A stretch of 64,000 bases of DNA from Chitinophagales bacterium (GTDB lineage Bacteria; Bacteroidota; Bacteroidia; Chitinophagales; Chitinophagaceae): the NCBI GenBank assembly GCA_026936105.1, contig JAIXKI010000006.1, forward strand, positions 1 through 64,000, in the 5' to 3' direction. Positions 1-8,572 of this stretch are shown here, piece by piece (within the stretch, counting starts at the first letter, position 1; every line of letters starts with the position of its first letter). The notes under the pieces are model-generated. The model had not been told where the DNA came from. It saw only the letters and a list, made by a program, of their open reading frames with translations, and ran no database searches. A program made the position numbers and the translations under genes.

Positions 1-1
1 G

Positions 2-3000
2 AGTGATACTGTTAAAGCAAATTCAAATTTTGAAATAAAGGGATTGCTGCCAGCTCCCGGCTATTATGAGATCGTGGTTTCAACAAAAGACAAAGATGGC
101 AATGAAGTAAAAGAAGTGAAATACATCGAGCTGTTTGATGAAAAAAGTAAACAACTGCTCAGCCCGAAATATTTATGGGCACAGGGATCAACTCCCAAGG
201 AACCCGGAGAAAAGACAAGTATTCAACTGGGAACCTCAGCGGAAAATCTTTTTATCATTCAGCAAATTATAAAGCCGGGCTTCAAACAACAACCTGGAAC
301 CGGAGTCTATCAAACCTATGATCTTTCCAATGAAAAGCGTTCTTTCGGATTCACTGCAACAGAATCGGATCGTGGTGGCTTTGGAGTGAATTACTTTTTT
401 GTAAAGGATAACCGTTTTTATGAATTCAATGATATCATCCGTGTACCGTGGACAAATAAAGACCTGAAAATTGAATATGCCACTTACCGTGATAAAACTT
501 TACCGGGAAGTGAAGAAAAATGGAAGCTAAAGATTTCAGGTTATAAAAATGATAAAGTGGCAGCGGAATTGCTGGCAGCCATGTATGATGCTTCGCTGGA
601 TCAGTTCAGGCCACATGGCTGGAATGAACCTTACTTGTGGCCGGATTATTATTCAGTTCAACGATGGACAAGCGCTCCTAATTTCGGTTCTATAGCTTCT
701 CAGCAACAAACGTTCTTTACTCTGCCTTATCAAAACCTGAAAAAAGATTATGACTATTTAATCTTTAGCAGGTCATTTTATGGCAATAAAGTTGGCATCC
801 GGTTAAGAGGCCTGAATAGCTTCGCCCAACCTTCAATGGAAATGGAAAGACAAGATGCAGAATTACAGGAAGTCGCTGTTGCCGGATTAGGAATGCAAAA
901 AAAATCACTGACCTTTTCTTCTGTAAAAATATCTAATGATGTAAAACCAGAAGAACAAAACTCTAAAGTAAGTGAAGATGTGGCACAAAATCAGAGCGTA
1001 CAGATCCGCAAAAACTTTAATGAAACTGCATTCTTCTTCCCTCAACTATATACCGATTCAACCGGCATCATAGAATTTTCTTTCACTATGCCGGAAGCAT
1101 TGACCCGCTGGAAATTCATGGCGTTGGCACACACAAAAGACCTCGCCTTCGGATACAGCACCAAAGAGATTATCACTCAAAAGCAACTGATGGTGCAACC
1201 GAATATTCCAAGGTTTTTAAGAGAAGGCGACCGGATTGAACTCAGCGCCAAGATTGTTAATCTCACCGAAAAAGAGTTGACAGGCTATGCAGAACTGCAG
1301 TTATTTGACGCCGCAACCAACAAGCCGGTGGACAATGTTTTTAAAAATGAATCTCCACGGGAAAATTTTACAATAGCTGCCGGCCAAAGTGGTGCAGTAA
1401 AGTTCCATCTGGCAGTTCCTTATTCATTCAATGATGTCTTGACCTGGCGTATTGTTGCGAAGGCGGATGAATTCAGTGACGGCGAAGAAGCATCATTTCC
1501 TGTTCTTACCAACCGCATGCTGGTCACAGAATCATTGCCTCTGAACATGAGAGGCGCCGGGACAAAAAGTTTCAAATTCGAAAAACTATTGAATTCAGGG
1601 AATTCCAAAACATTGCAGGATCATTCCCTCACCGTGGAATACACTTCCAATCCGGCCTGGTATGCAGTGCAGGCATTGCCTTACCTGATGGAATATCCTT
1701 ACGAATGTGCCGAGCAGACCTGGAACCGGTACTATGCCAATTCGCTGGCAAGCATGATCGCCAACAGTTCGCCCCGTATCAAAAATATATTCGAACAATG
1801 GAGAACAAAAGACAGTGCCGCCTTGCTTTCCAATCTTCAGAAAAATGAAGAATTAAAATCAGTTTTACTGGAAGAAACGCCATGGGTTTTGCAGGCAAAG
1901 AATGAAGAACAGCAGAAGAAAAACATCGCCTTGTTATTTGACATGATGCGGATGAGCAGGGAATTGAATTCTGCTTACGAAAAATTAAAACAGATGCAGA
2001 GCCCTAACGGCGGTTTCGTTTGGTTCAAGGGCGGGCCTGACGACCGTTACATCACACAATACATAGTTACGGGCATCGGGCATCTTAAAAAACTGAATGG
2101 CTATACAAAAGAACAGGAGGAAAAACTGAAACAGATCCTGTCAACCGCCATCCCCTATCTTGACAAGGCAATAGTAAAAGACTACAATGACCTGCTGAAA
2201 TATAAAGCGGATCTGAAAAAGTATGTTCCGGGTTATACGCAAATACAATACCTGTACATGCGCAGCTTTTTCCCTGAATACCCTGTACCGGCCGATTCAA
2301 AAAAAGCATATACTTATTTCAGGGAAAGAATACAAAAGACGTGGACACAGCAAAACAATTACATGAAAGGAATGATCGCTCTTGGCTTATTCAGAACAGG
2401 CGATCAGAAAACCCCTGCTGCAATTCTGAAATCCTTGAAAGAAACCTCCATCACAAACGATGAACTGGGCATGTACTGGAAAAATATCCGAAGCGGATGG
2501 TTCTGGTACCAGGCTCCCATTGAAACACAGTCTTTGCTGATCGAAGCATTCAATGAGATCGGGAAAGACAATAAAACAGTAGATGATCTTAAAACATGGT
2601 TGCTCAAAAACAAACAAACGAATGACTGGCAGACAACTAAGGCGACAGCAGAAGCCTGCTACGCATTGCTGCTGCAGGGAACTGACTGGTCAATTGAATC
2701 CCCGCAGGTAGAGATAAAACTGGGAGATACGGTCATTGAATCAGAAAACAATAAACAGGAAGAAGGAACCGGTTATTTCAAAAAGGTCATTGATGGCAAA
2801 AACGTAAAACCCGAGATGGGAAATATCAATGTGACTATTGAATCATCAAACAAGCAAACCACGCTCTCTTCCTGGGGCAGCATTTACTGGCAATATTTTG
2901 AAGACATGGATAAGATATCCACCGCAGCCACTCCTCTTCAGCTTACGAAAAAATTATTTGTTGAAAAAAATACGGACATGGGGCCTGTGCTTACTCCGGT

Positions 3001-3355
3001 AAATGAAGGAAGCAACCTGAAAACAGGTGATAAGATCAAAGTGAGAATTGAATTGCGGGTTGACCGTGACATGGAATATGTGCACATGAAAGATATGCGG
3101 GCCGGCGGCATGGAGCCGGTCAATGTGTTGAGTGAATACAAATGGCAGGATGGGCTGGGTTATTATGAATCTACTAAAGATGCCAGTACTAATTTCTTTT
3201 TCAATTATCTCAGAAAAGGGACTTATGTATTCGAATACCCGTTGTTTGTGACACATAAAGGAAATTTCAGCAACGGCATCACCACCATTCAGTGCATGTA
3301 CGCACCGGAGTTCAGCAGCCATTCGGAAGGGATCAGGGTGAAAGTGGAGGAGTAA
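2..3355 (+). CDS. Alpha-2-macroglobulin family protein, C-terminal part (5' end outside window)
   Basis: The reading frame is open from base 2, so the true start lies upstream of the window; only about 1118 C-terminal residues are seen. The sequence carries the bacterial alpha-2-macroglobulin core: the region around 'PEALTRWKFMALAHTKD' matches the A2M domain, and 'YECAEQTWNRYY' (Cys codon at 1706-1708) holds the CxEQ thioester motif that covalently traps attacking proteases in this family. A helical thioester domain follows ('GGFVWFKGGPDDRYITQYIV') and then beta-rich receptor-binding-like sequence. Bacteroidota A2M proteins are usually about 1800-2000 residues, so roughly half is missing. The inferred role is envelope-anchored protease trapping; the signal peptide or lipobox that would show its location is outside the window. 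Family assignment is secure, the role is inferred. Confidence 0.9.
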   Translation, partial: SDTVKANSNFEIKGLLPAPGYYEIVVSTKDKDGNEVKEVKYIELFDEKSKQLLSPKYLWAQGSTPKEPGEKTSIQLGTSAENLFIIQQIIKPGFKQQPGTGVYQTYDLSNEKRSFGFTATESDRGGFGVNYFFVKDNRFYEFNDIIRVPWTNKDLKIEYATYRDKTLPGSEEKWKLKISGYKNDKVAAELLAAMYDASLDQFRPHGWNEPYLWPDYYSVQRWTSAPNFGSIASQQQTFFTLPYQNLKKDYDYLIFSRSFYGNKVGIRLRGLNSFAQPSMEMERQDAELQEVAVAGLGMQKKSLTFSSVKISNDVKPEEQNSKVSEDVAQNQSVQIRKNFNETAFFFPQLYTDSTGIIEFSFTMPEALTRWKFMALAHTKDLAFGYSTKEIITQKQLMVQPNIPRFLREGDRIELSAKIVNLTEKELTGYAELQLFDAATNKPVDNVFKNESPRENFTIAAGQSGAVKFHLAVPYSFNDVLTWRIVAKADEFSDGEEASFPVLTNRMLVTESLPLNMRGAGTKSFKFEKLLNSGNSKTLQDHSLTVEYTSNPAWYAVQALPYLMEYPYECAEQTWNRYYANSLASMIANSSPRIKNIFEQWRTKDSAALLSNLQKNEELKSVLLEETPWVLQAKNEEQQKKNIALLFDMMRMSRELNSAYEKLKQMQSPNGGFVWFKGGPDDRYITQYIVTGIGHLKKLNGYTKEQEEKLKQILSTAIPYLDKAIVKDYNDLLKYKADLKKYVPGYTQIQYLYMRSFFPEYPVPADSKKAYTYFRERIQKTWTQQNNYMKGMIALGLFRTGDQKTPAAILKSLKETSITNDELGMYWKNIRSGWFWYQAPIETQSLLIEAFNEIGKDNKTVDDLKTWLLKNKQTNDWQTTKATAEACYALLLQGTDWSIESPQVEIKLGDTVIESENNKQEEGTGYFKKVIDGKNVKPEMGNINVTIESSNKQTTLSSWGSIYWQYFEDMDKISTAATPLQLTKKLFVEKNTDMGPVLTPVNEGSNLKTGDKIKVRIELRVDRDMEYVHMKDMRAGGMEPVNVLSEYKWQDGLGYYESTKDASTNFFFNYLRKGTYVFEYPLFVTHKGNFSNGITTIQCMYAPEFSSHSEGIRVKVEE

Positions 3356-3372
3356 GGGTATGCTCAAAAACA

Positions 3373-3405
3373 TTGAACATTCAATATTCAATATTTAATG
3401 TTCAA
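3373..3405. repeat. AT-rich inverted repeat after the macroglobulin gene
   Basis: TTGAACATT at 3373-3381 is the reverse complement of AATGTTCAA at 3397-3405, with a 15-base AT-rich spacer that itself repeats 'CAATATT'. It lies 18 bases past the stop codon of the macroglobulin gene. It may act as a transcript-end hairpin, but there is no GC-rich stem and no clean T-tract, so the role is open. Confidence 0.4.
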
Positions 3406-3474
3406 TATACAACTCCGTTAAGTGATCAAAGAAGGTAATAAAGGGCCATTATACGCTATTGAGCATCGAACATT

Positions 3475-3482
3475 TATTTTTG
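3475..3482 (+). promoter_or_regulatory. Bacteroidota -7 box candidate (TAnnTTTG)
   Basis: TATTTTTG fits the TAnnTTTG consensus known for the housekeeping sigma factor of Bacteroidota and lies 4 bases before the ATG at 3487. No matching -33 TTTG element is seen at the expected spacing of about 19-21 bases, so this is a weak single-box call. The short distance would imply a very short or absent leader. Confidence 0.3.
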
Positions 3483-3486
3483 CTTC

Positions 3487-4539
3487 ATGCAAGTTGAATA
3501 TCTGATTATCGGGCAAGGGATATGTGGGACCTGTTTAAGTTATTTTTTACAAAAAGAAAACAGATTCTTCCTCGTCATTGACGACAATCAAAACAATTCA
3601 TCATCCAGGGTCGCTGCTGGCATCATCAATCCTGTGACCGGCAGGCGCATTGTTAAAACCTGGATGATAGACGAATTGCTCCCATTTGTTGAAACAGCTT
3701 ACAATGAATTGGAGAATCTGCTCGGTGTCAATGTTATTTCCTCTAAAACCATCATTGACTTCTTCCCCACCTCTCAGATGAGGGATGCTTTTTTACAAAG
3801 AGAACAGTATGAACCTTTCCTGCAATTGGCCGGGAATGAAAAAGAGTTTGAGAAGAATTTCAATTACGAATTGGGTTTCGGAATCATCAGCCCGTCCTTA
3901 ATTGTTCATCTGGAGAAACTGTTGCCATCATGGAGAAGCCATTTAATAAGATCGGAAAAATTGATCGAAGAGACATTTGATCTTTCTCAGTTAAAGTTCT
4001 CTGATGGCCGGGTGCGTTATAAAGAAATCATTTCAGAAAAGATCATTTTCTGCGATGGCATCAACAGCTTGGAAACTCCTTTTTTCTCCAAATTGCCATT
4101 TGCTCCCAATAAAGGAGAAGCATTACTGATCGAAACAGAAGGGATCTCCGCAGATCATATCTATAAAAAAGGAATTGCAATGGTACCAATGCAAACCGGC
4201 AATATATTTTGGACAGGCACCAATTATCTCTGGGATTATGATGATGCATTACCTACAAGCGGGTTCCGTGAAAGGACAGTTCATCAATTATCTCAATGGC
4301 TGAAAGTTCCTTTTAAAGTTCTGGACCACCGGGCATCAGTTCGCCCGGCCAACATTGAAAGAAGGCCTTTCGTAGGAATGCACCCGGTCAATAATAAAGT
4401 AGGAATTCTAAACGGAATGGGAAGTAAAGGATGTTCGTTAGCTCCTTTTTTTGCAAAGCAATTATCTGATCATTTGATTCATGGAACTACAATTTTCCCT
4501 GAAGCTGATATTATGCGCTTCAAAAAACTGTTAAGCTGA
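3487..4539 (+). CDS. FAD-dependent oxidoreductase (D-amino-acid/glycine oxidase-like)
   Basis: 350 residues. The N-terminus 'EYLIIGQGICGTCLSYFL' is a Rossmann beta-alpha-beta unit with the FAD-binding GxGxxG pattern at residues 8-13. 'SSRVAAGIINPVTGRRI' is typical of the DAO (DadA/ThiO) fold in Bacteroidota, and the C-terminal 'ASVRPANIERRPFVGMHP' followed by 'GILNGMGSKGCSLAPFFA' is the second FAD-contact region seen in this family. Such enzymes oxidise amines or amino acids with FAD; the substrate cannot be read from sequence. No signal peptide, so cytoplasmic. It appears monocistronic, with the convergent peptidase gene next to it. Confidence 0.85.
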   Translation: MQVEYLIIGQGICGTCLSYFLQKENRFFLVIDDNQNNSSSRVAAGIINPVTGRRIVKTWMIDELLPFVETAYNELENLLGVNVISSKTIIDFFPTSQMRDAFLQREQYEPFLQLAGNEKEFEKNFNYELGFGIISPSLIVHLEKLLPSWRSHLIRSEKLIEETFDLSQLKFSDGRVRYKEIISEKIIFCDGINSLETPFFSKLPFAPNKGEALLIETEGISADHIYKKGIAMVPMQTGNIFWTGTNYLWDYDDALPTSGFRERTVHQLSQWLKVPFKVLDHRASVRPANIERRPFVGMHPVNNKVGILNGMGSKGCSLAPFFAKQLSDHLIHGTTIFPEADIMRFKKLLS

Positions 4540-4623
4540 AATTTAAAGGAGGAAATACTCAGGCTGGTTTTGTTCTGCGGAAGAAATTGAAATGCTTTTT
4601 CAGGAAGTAGATAAGTGTAATTG

Positions 4624-5409
4624 TTAACATGGCTCGGATTTTAATGTTTTATGAGGGGTTAACGGATCCTGGTTTAATACTTTGCAAAGCGCTTCGAACA
4701 ATTCCGGCATATTCTCTTTCAATCCCTTCGGATTTTCAAAGAAAGCTTCCACACTAACTGCCCAGAATTCATGAAGATTGCTGAAAGCATAACTGCGTAA
4801 ATAACTTCTCCTGCTGGTGATCACATCAGCCAGTATCGGTCCGGTGCTGCTGGAAAAACGCTCATAGTTCAGCCTGAAATGAGAGTCAATTCCATATTGC
4901 GCAAAGAAATTATTATACAGAAGAGCATGCGCCATTTCATGTACTGCTACATTAATGTTGTCACTTCTATTAGAATAACCATACAGAAAATGCTTCCAGG
5001 ATAAGTAGATGCCGTCAGGGGCCACATGCCCGATATACAATTCTTCGTCCTCATCCATCCGGTATGCATCAGCAAGGATGTAGATATCATTAAAATGGGA
5101 AAGGAGGTAATTTTTCAGGCCAAAAGTCACCTGAACTGCGGAAGCGCTGACCAGGATTGCCGTATCCTCATTAGTCTCCAGTCCAATATAGTGGAATTTT
5201 TTGTTTTCTTTGAAATGATGCACTCTCGAAATGAATTTTCTCTTTTCTTTTTCAGGAAGCTCATTAAAATATGTAAAAAGGCTGCCGATGACGAAAGAAT
5301 AATTATTATACAGGGAATCACTGATGATCACTTCATCAGGAGCAACGGGGATAACATTGTCATGCCCCCCGGAAAAAAGTTCTTTTAGTTTTCGCAGGAA
5401 AGTCCGCAT
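4624..5409 (-). CDS. MtfA/M90-family zinc metallopeptidase
   Basis: 261 residues when started at the ATG at 5409 ('MRTFLRKLKELF'); the frame extends 30 codons further upstream, but that part has no family-like sequence. The zinc-binding HExxH motif is seen as HEMAH with His157, Glu158 and His161, preceded by 'NINVAVHEMAHALLY', which matches the M90 (MtfA, DgsA anti-repressor) family. No signal peptide or membrane segment is evident, so it is probably cytosolic. In Escherichia coli MtfA acts on the glucose repressor Mlc; no Mlc partner is visible here, so the substrate is unknown. It is divergent from aspS across about 200 bp. Confidence 0.82.
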   Translation of the reverse strand: MRTFLRKLKELFSGGHDNVIPVAPDEVIISDSLYNNYSFVIGSLFTYFNELPEKEKRKFISRVHHFKENKKFHYIGLETNEDTAILVSASAVQVTFGLKNYLLSHFNDIYILADAYRMDEDEELYIGHVAPDGIYLSWKHFLYGYSNRSDNINVAVHEMAHALLYNNFFAQYGIDSHFRLNYERFSSSTGPILADVITSRRSYLRSYAFSNLHEFWAVSVEAFFENPKGLKENMPELFEALCKVLNQDPLTPHKTLKSEPC

Positions 5410-5608
5410 AGTATACGGTTCGGACCTTAAATATAGATAATTGATTTCCAATTTGCAAACCTTCAATAGTTTTGTTGGTATATTTGCCCGCTGTAGCAAA
5501 AAAGGCGTTGTATAAGGATTTGGTATTCAGTGGCCATCTGCCTGTCGCCAACTCTTTTGCCACAGTTTTTATAATTATAAACCGGCTTAGCAATTTTTTA
5601 AAATTATT

Positions 5609-7402
5609 ATGTACAGAACTCATACATGCGGTGAACTGAGAAATGAAGATAGAGGAAAGCAGGTCATCCTTGCCGGATGGGTGCAGACCATTCGCAAATT
5701 CGGAGCTATCACTTTCATTGACCTTCGTGATCGTTATGGCATCACACAATTATTGTTTGGCGAATCATTGAATAAGCAATTGGACGGTGACCCACTTGGG
5801 CGTGAATTCGTTTTACAGGCAACAGGCATAGTTTCGGAAAGAAGCAATAAAAATCCGAACATACCCACGGGAGAAATAGAGATCAATGTTTCTTCTTTTC
5901 AGGTATTAAACAGATCATTAGTGCCTCCCTTCACCATCCAGGATGATACGGACGGAGGAGATGATCTTCGCATGAAATACCGTTATCTTGACCTGAGAAG
6001 AAATATTGTAAAGCGTAACCTGCATTTACGTTATGAAGTGAATCGTGCTGCCAGGAACTATCTGCACCATCAGGGATTCATAGATATTGAAACTCCCTTT
6101 CTCATAAAATCCACACCGGAAGGCGCCAGGGACTTTGTGGTGCCGTCAAGAATGAACCCGGGCCAGTTTTATGCACTGCCTCAATCACCGCAGACATTCA
6201 AGCAGCTCTTAATGATCAGCGGGTACGATCGCTATTACCAGGTGGTAAAATGTTTTCGTGATGAAGACCTGAGAGCAGACCGTCAGCCCGAATTCACACA
6301 AATAGACTGTGAAATGAGTTTTGTGGAGCAGGAAGATATCCTGAATACTTTTGAAGGGATGGTAAAATTCATCTTCAAAGAAGTAAAAGGCATTGACTTC
6401 ACAGAAAAGTTTGAACGGATGAGTTGGGAAGACGCCATGCGCTATTATGGAAATGACAAACCGGACATTCGTTTCGGTATGAGATTAGCCGAGCTGAAAT
6501 CACCTTTCAAAGAAGAGGAAAGAAATACTTTCAGGAAAGAAATTGAAGCCAGCGGGTTTAAAGTATTTAATGATGCAGAACTGGTGGGAGCGATTGCAGT
6601 CCCGGGCTGCAGTGAATACAGCAGGAAACAAACTGATGAGCTGACAGAATGGGTGAAGCGTCCACAGATTGGAATGGCGGGATTAGCCTTTGTCAAATAT
6701 AATAGTGACGGAACATTGAAAAGTTCTGTTGATAAATTTTTTGATGAAGCAAAACTGAAATCACTTACTGAAAAATGCGGAGCCAAACCCGGTGATCTCA
6801 TTCTCATCCTTGCCGGGAAAGAAGAGAGAACAAGGAAAGCATTGAGCGATTTAAGGCTTGAAATGGGAGAAAGGCTTGGCCTCAGGAAAGCGGAGGAATT
6901 CAAATTGCTTTGGGTCATAGACTTTCCCTTATTCGAATTCAGTGAAGAAGATAACCGCTATGTGGCCCGGCACCATCCCTTCACTTCACCAAAGCCAGAA
7001 CAGGTTCATTTACTCAGTGATTCTTCTCAATACGGAAATATCAAAGCGAATGCTTATGACATGGTATTGAACGGAAACGAGATCGGTGGCGGTTCCATCA
7101 GAATCTTTCAAAGGGATGTGCAGGAAAAAATGTTTGTTGCACTGGGTATGAGTAAGGAAGAAGCGCAGAACAAATTCGGATTCCTTCTTGGCGCTTTTGA
7201 ATATGGAGCTCCTCCCCACGGAGGAATAGCCTTCGGCTTTGATCGTCTGTGTGCTATTCTGGGCGGCAGCGAAAGCATCCGTGATTTTATTGCCTTTCCC
7301 AAAAACAATGCAGGCAGGGATGTGATGCTTGATGCTCCATCATCAATTGATGAAAAACAGATGGAGGAATTACAGATAAGGCTGGATGTGAAAAAAGGCT
7401 GA
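5609..7402 (+). CDS. aspS: Aspartyl-tRNA synthetase
   Basis: 597 residues, the usual length of a bacterial AspRS. The N-terminal OB-fold anticodon-binding domain is clear ('[19 protein letters not shown]'). Class II motif 2 is seen around '[19 protein letters not shown]' and motif 3 around '[15 protein letters not shown]'. The GAD insertion domain of bacterial AspRS lies between them (about residues 290-420). The enzyme charges tRNA-Asp with aspartate using ATP, in the cytoplasm. The ATG at 5609 begins the conserved N-terminus, so the start is secure. It stands alone and is divergent from the MtfA-like peptidase gene. Confidence 0.97.
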   Translation: MYRTHTCGELRNEDRGKQVILAGWVQTIRKFGAITFIDLRDRYGITQLLFGESLNKQLDGDPLGREFVLQATGIVSERSNKNPNIPTGEIEINVSSFQVLNRSLVPPFTIQDDTDGGDDLRMKYRYLDLRRNIVKRNLHLRYEVNRAARNYLHHQGFIDIETPFLIKSTPEGARDFVVPSRMNPGQFYALPQSPQTFKQLLMISGYDRYYQVVKCFRDEDLRADRQPEFTQIDCEMSFVEQEDILNTFEGMVKFIFKEVKGIDFTEKFERMSWEDAMRYYGNDKPDIRFGMRLAELKSPFKEEERNTFRKEIEASGFKVFNDAELVGAIAVPGCSEYSRKQTDELTEWVKRPQIGMAGLAFVKYNSDGTLKSSVDKFFDEAKLKSLTEKCGAKPGDLILILAGKEERTRKALSDLRLEMGERLGLRKAEEFKLLWVIDFPLFEFSEEDNRYVARHHPFTSPKPEQVHLLSDSSQYGNIKANAYDMVLNGNEIGGGSIRIFQRDVQEKMFVALGMSKEEAQNKFGFLLGAFEYGAPPHGGIAFGFDRLCAILGGSESIRDFIAFPKNNAGRDVMLDAPSSIDEKQMEELQIRLDVKKG

Positions 7403-7491
7403 GGTTACCCGATGCCCTGGAATCCCTCTACCATCTTCATCCTTTGACTCAGGATTTTCTTAGGAAAAAATATCATGTTATTTTCAAATCC

Positions 7492-8568
7492 TTACTCAAG
7501 TATATCGTAGTAGAATTTCCACTCTTGTTTTACAGAACCACCAAATACTCCAAACCCGCCCTGTATATTACCTTCAGGTGAATTAAGTTGCAGTACCGGG
7601 AATCTGCCAAACTGAGTTTTATATTTTTCAGATTCCAGCAAATACCTGTATAAACTTTCATCAACAGACCTGATACGGATTAAAACAATTCCTTTTTCTT
7701 CAGGGCTCCCGCTTGCAAAATGATCTCTTACAATTGAATACCGGGTGGAATAGTCTTGTCCGTTAAAAAGGCTGTCCTTAAGAAAAATCCGCCTGAAACT
7801 ACTATCCAGCGTGCCTATAAAACTGTTATCCGTTCTGATATCAGAAGTGTAAACATGGAGCCGGAGGTATTTTCCGGTAGGAATAGTATCTTTCAATACC
7901 GGGATATCATAACCCTGGTCATCAAGTTCATTATATAAATCAAATCCAGTCTGTGTGTCATAATCATATTGTACCCCCTGCCAATAAAAATAATGGGCGA
8001 CATGTACCAATTGTTTTACGGCTTCAAATATGTAAAAATTTTCTTCATTCGAGTTATCCTTTAGAGAAAAATCAAAATCCAGCACATTTTTCCCGTGAAA
8101 AGTATTTTCCTCAGTTTCCACATTCATAATGGTAACCGGTGATGGGATATGTGCAAAGGCAGTAACCTGGCCATAATCCGGATGGCTCACCTGTAAAGTA
8201 TAGTTTGTGTTAGAGTGGAAAGTATCCGGATGAGAATAGACGGCAGCTGGTACATCATTAAAAGACGGTGTGCTATTATAGTACAATTGGTACTGAGTAC
8301 CGTTCTGCCCGGTGATAGTTACAGTTGCATCATTAAGCTTTTCAAATTGAATAATATTTCCGCTTCCGGCCACAATACTCCTGGTAAGAGGAATATAAGC
8401 CGTATCACCGGCAGTAATTTCGGCCAGAACAACAATTTTATTCTCTGTGGGAAGGTTGTAATTAATTTTCTTTTTACAGGATCCAATAATAGATGAACAG
8501 CTTATTAAAAAAATTGCAGGAACGGTATTTCTGAATCGAAGGTGATTATTTCGTGCTTTGATTACCAT
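7492..8568 (-). CDS. DUF4249-family lipoprotein (TonB receptor partner)
   Basis: 358 residues. The N-terminus has a hydrophobic stretch ending in 'SCSSIIGSCKKK', a likely lipobox with the mature Cys before the lysines. The body, starting 'KIVVLAEITAGDTAYIPLTRS' and holding 'ATVTITGQNG', has the beta-rich layout of DUF4249, a Bacteroidota family regularly encoded right after a TonB-dependent receptor. The gene begins 4 bases after the receptor's stop codon, so the two are surely co-transcribed. By analogy it is an outer-membrane surface lipoprotein helping substrate capture or receptor plugging; no biochemical role is established for the family as far as I know. Confidence 0.8.
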   Translation of the reverse strand: MVIKARNNHLRFRNTVPAIFLISCSSIIGSCKKKINYNLPTENKIVVLAEITAGDTAYIPLTRSIVAGSGNIIQFEKLNDATVTITGQNGTQYQLYYNSTPSFNDVPAAVYSHPDTFHSNTNYTLQVSHPDYGQVTAFAHIPSPVTIMNVETEENTFHGKNVLDFDFSLKDNSNEENFYIFEAVKQLVHVAHYFYWQGVQYDYDTQTGFDLYNELDDQGYDIPVLKDTIPTGKYLRLHVYTSDIRTDNSFIGTLDSSFRRIFLKDSLFNGQDYSTRYSIVRDHFASGSPEEKGIVLIRIRSVDESLYRYLLESEKYKTQFGRFPVLQLNSPEGNIQGGFGVFGGSVKQEWKFYYDILE

Positions 8569-8572
8569 GTTT

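Noticed and set aside
2954-3391. Minus-strand 145-codon ORF under the macroglobulin gene
   Set aside because: It lies antisense to a strongly conserved coding region and shows no protein-like pattern.
6445-6918. Minus-strand 157-codon ORF inside aspS
   Set aside because: Antisense to the conserved AspRS GAD and catalytic regions; serine-rich shadow translation.
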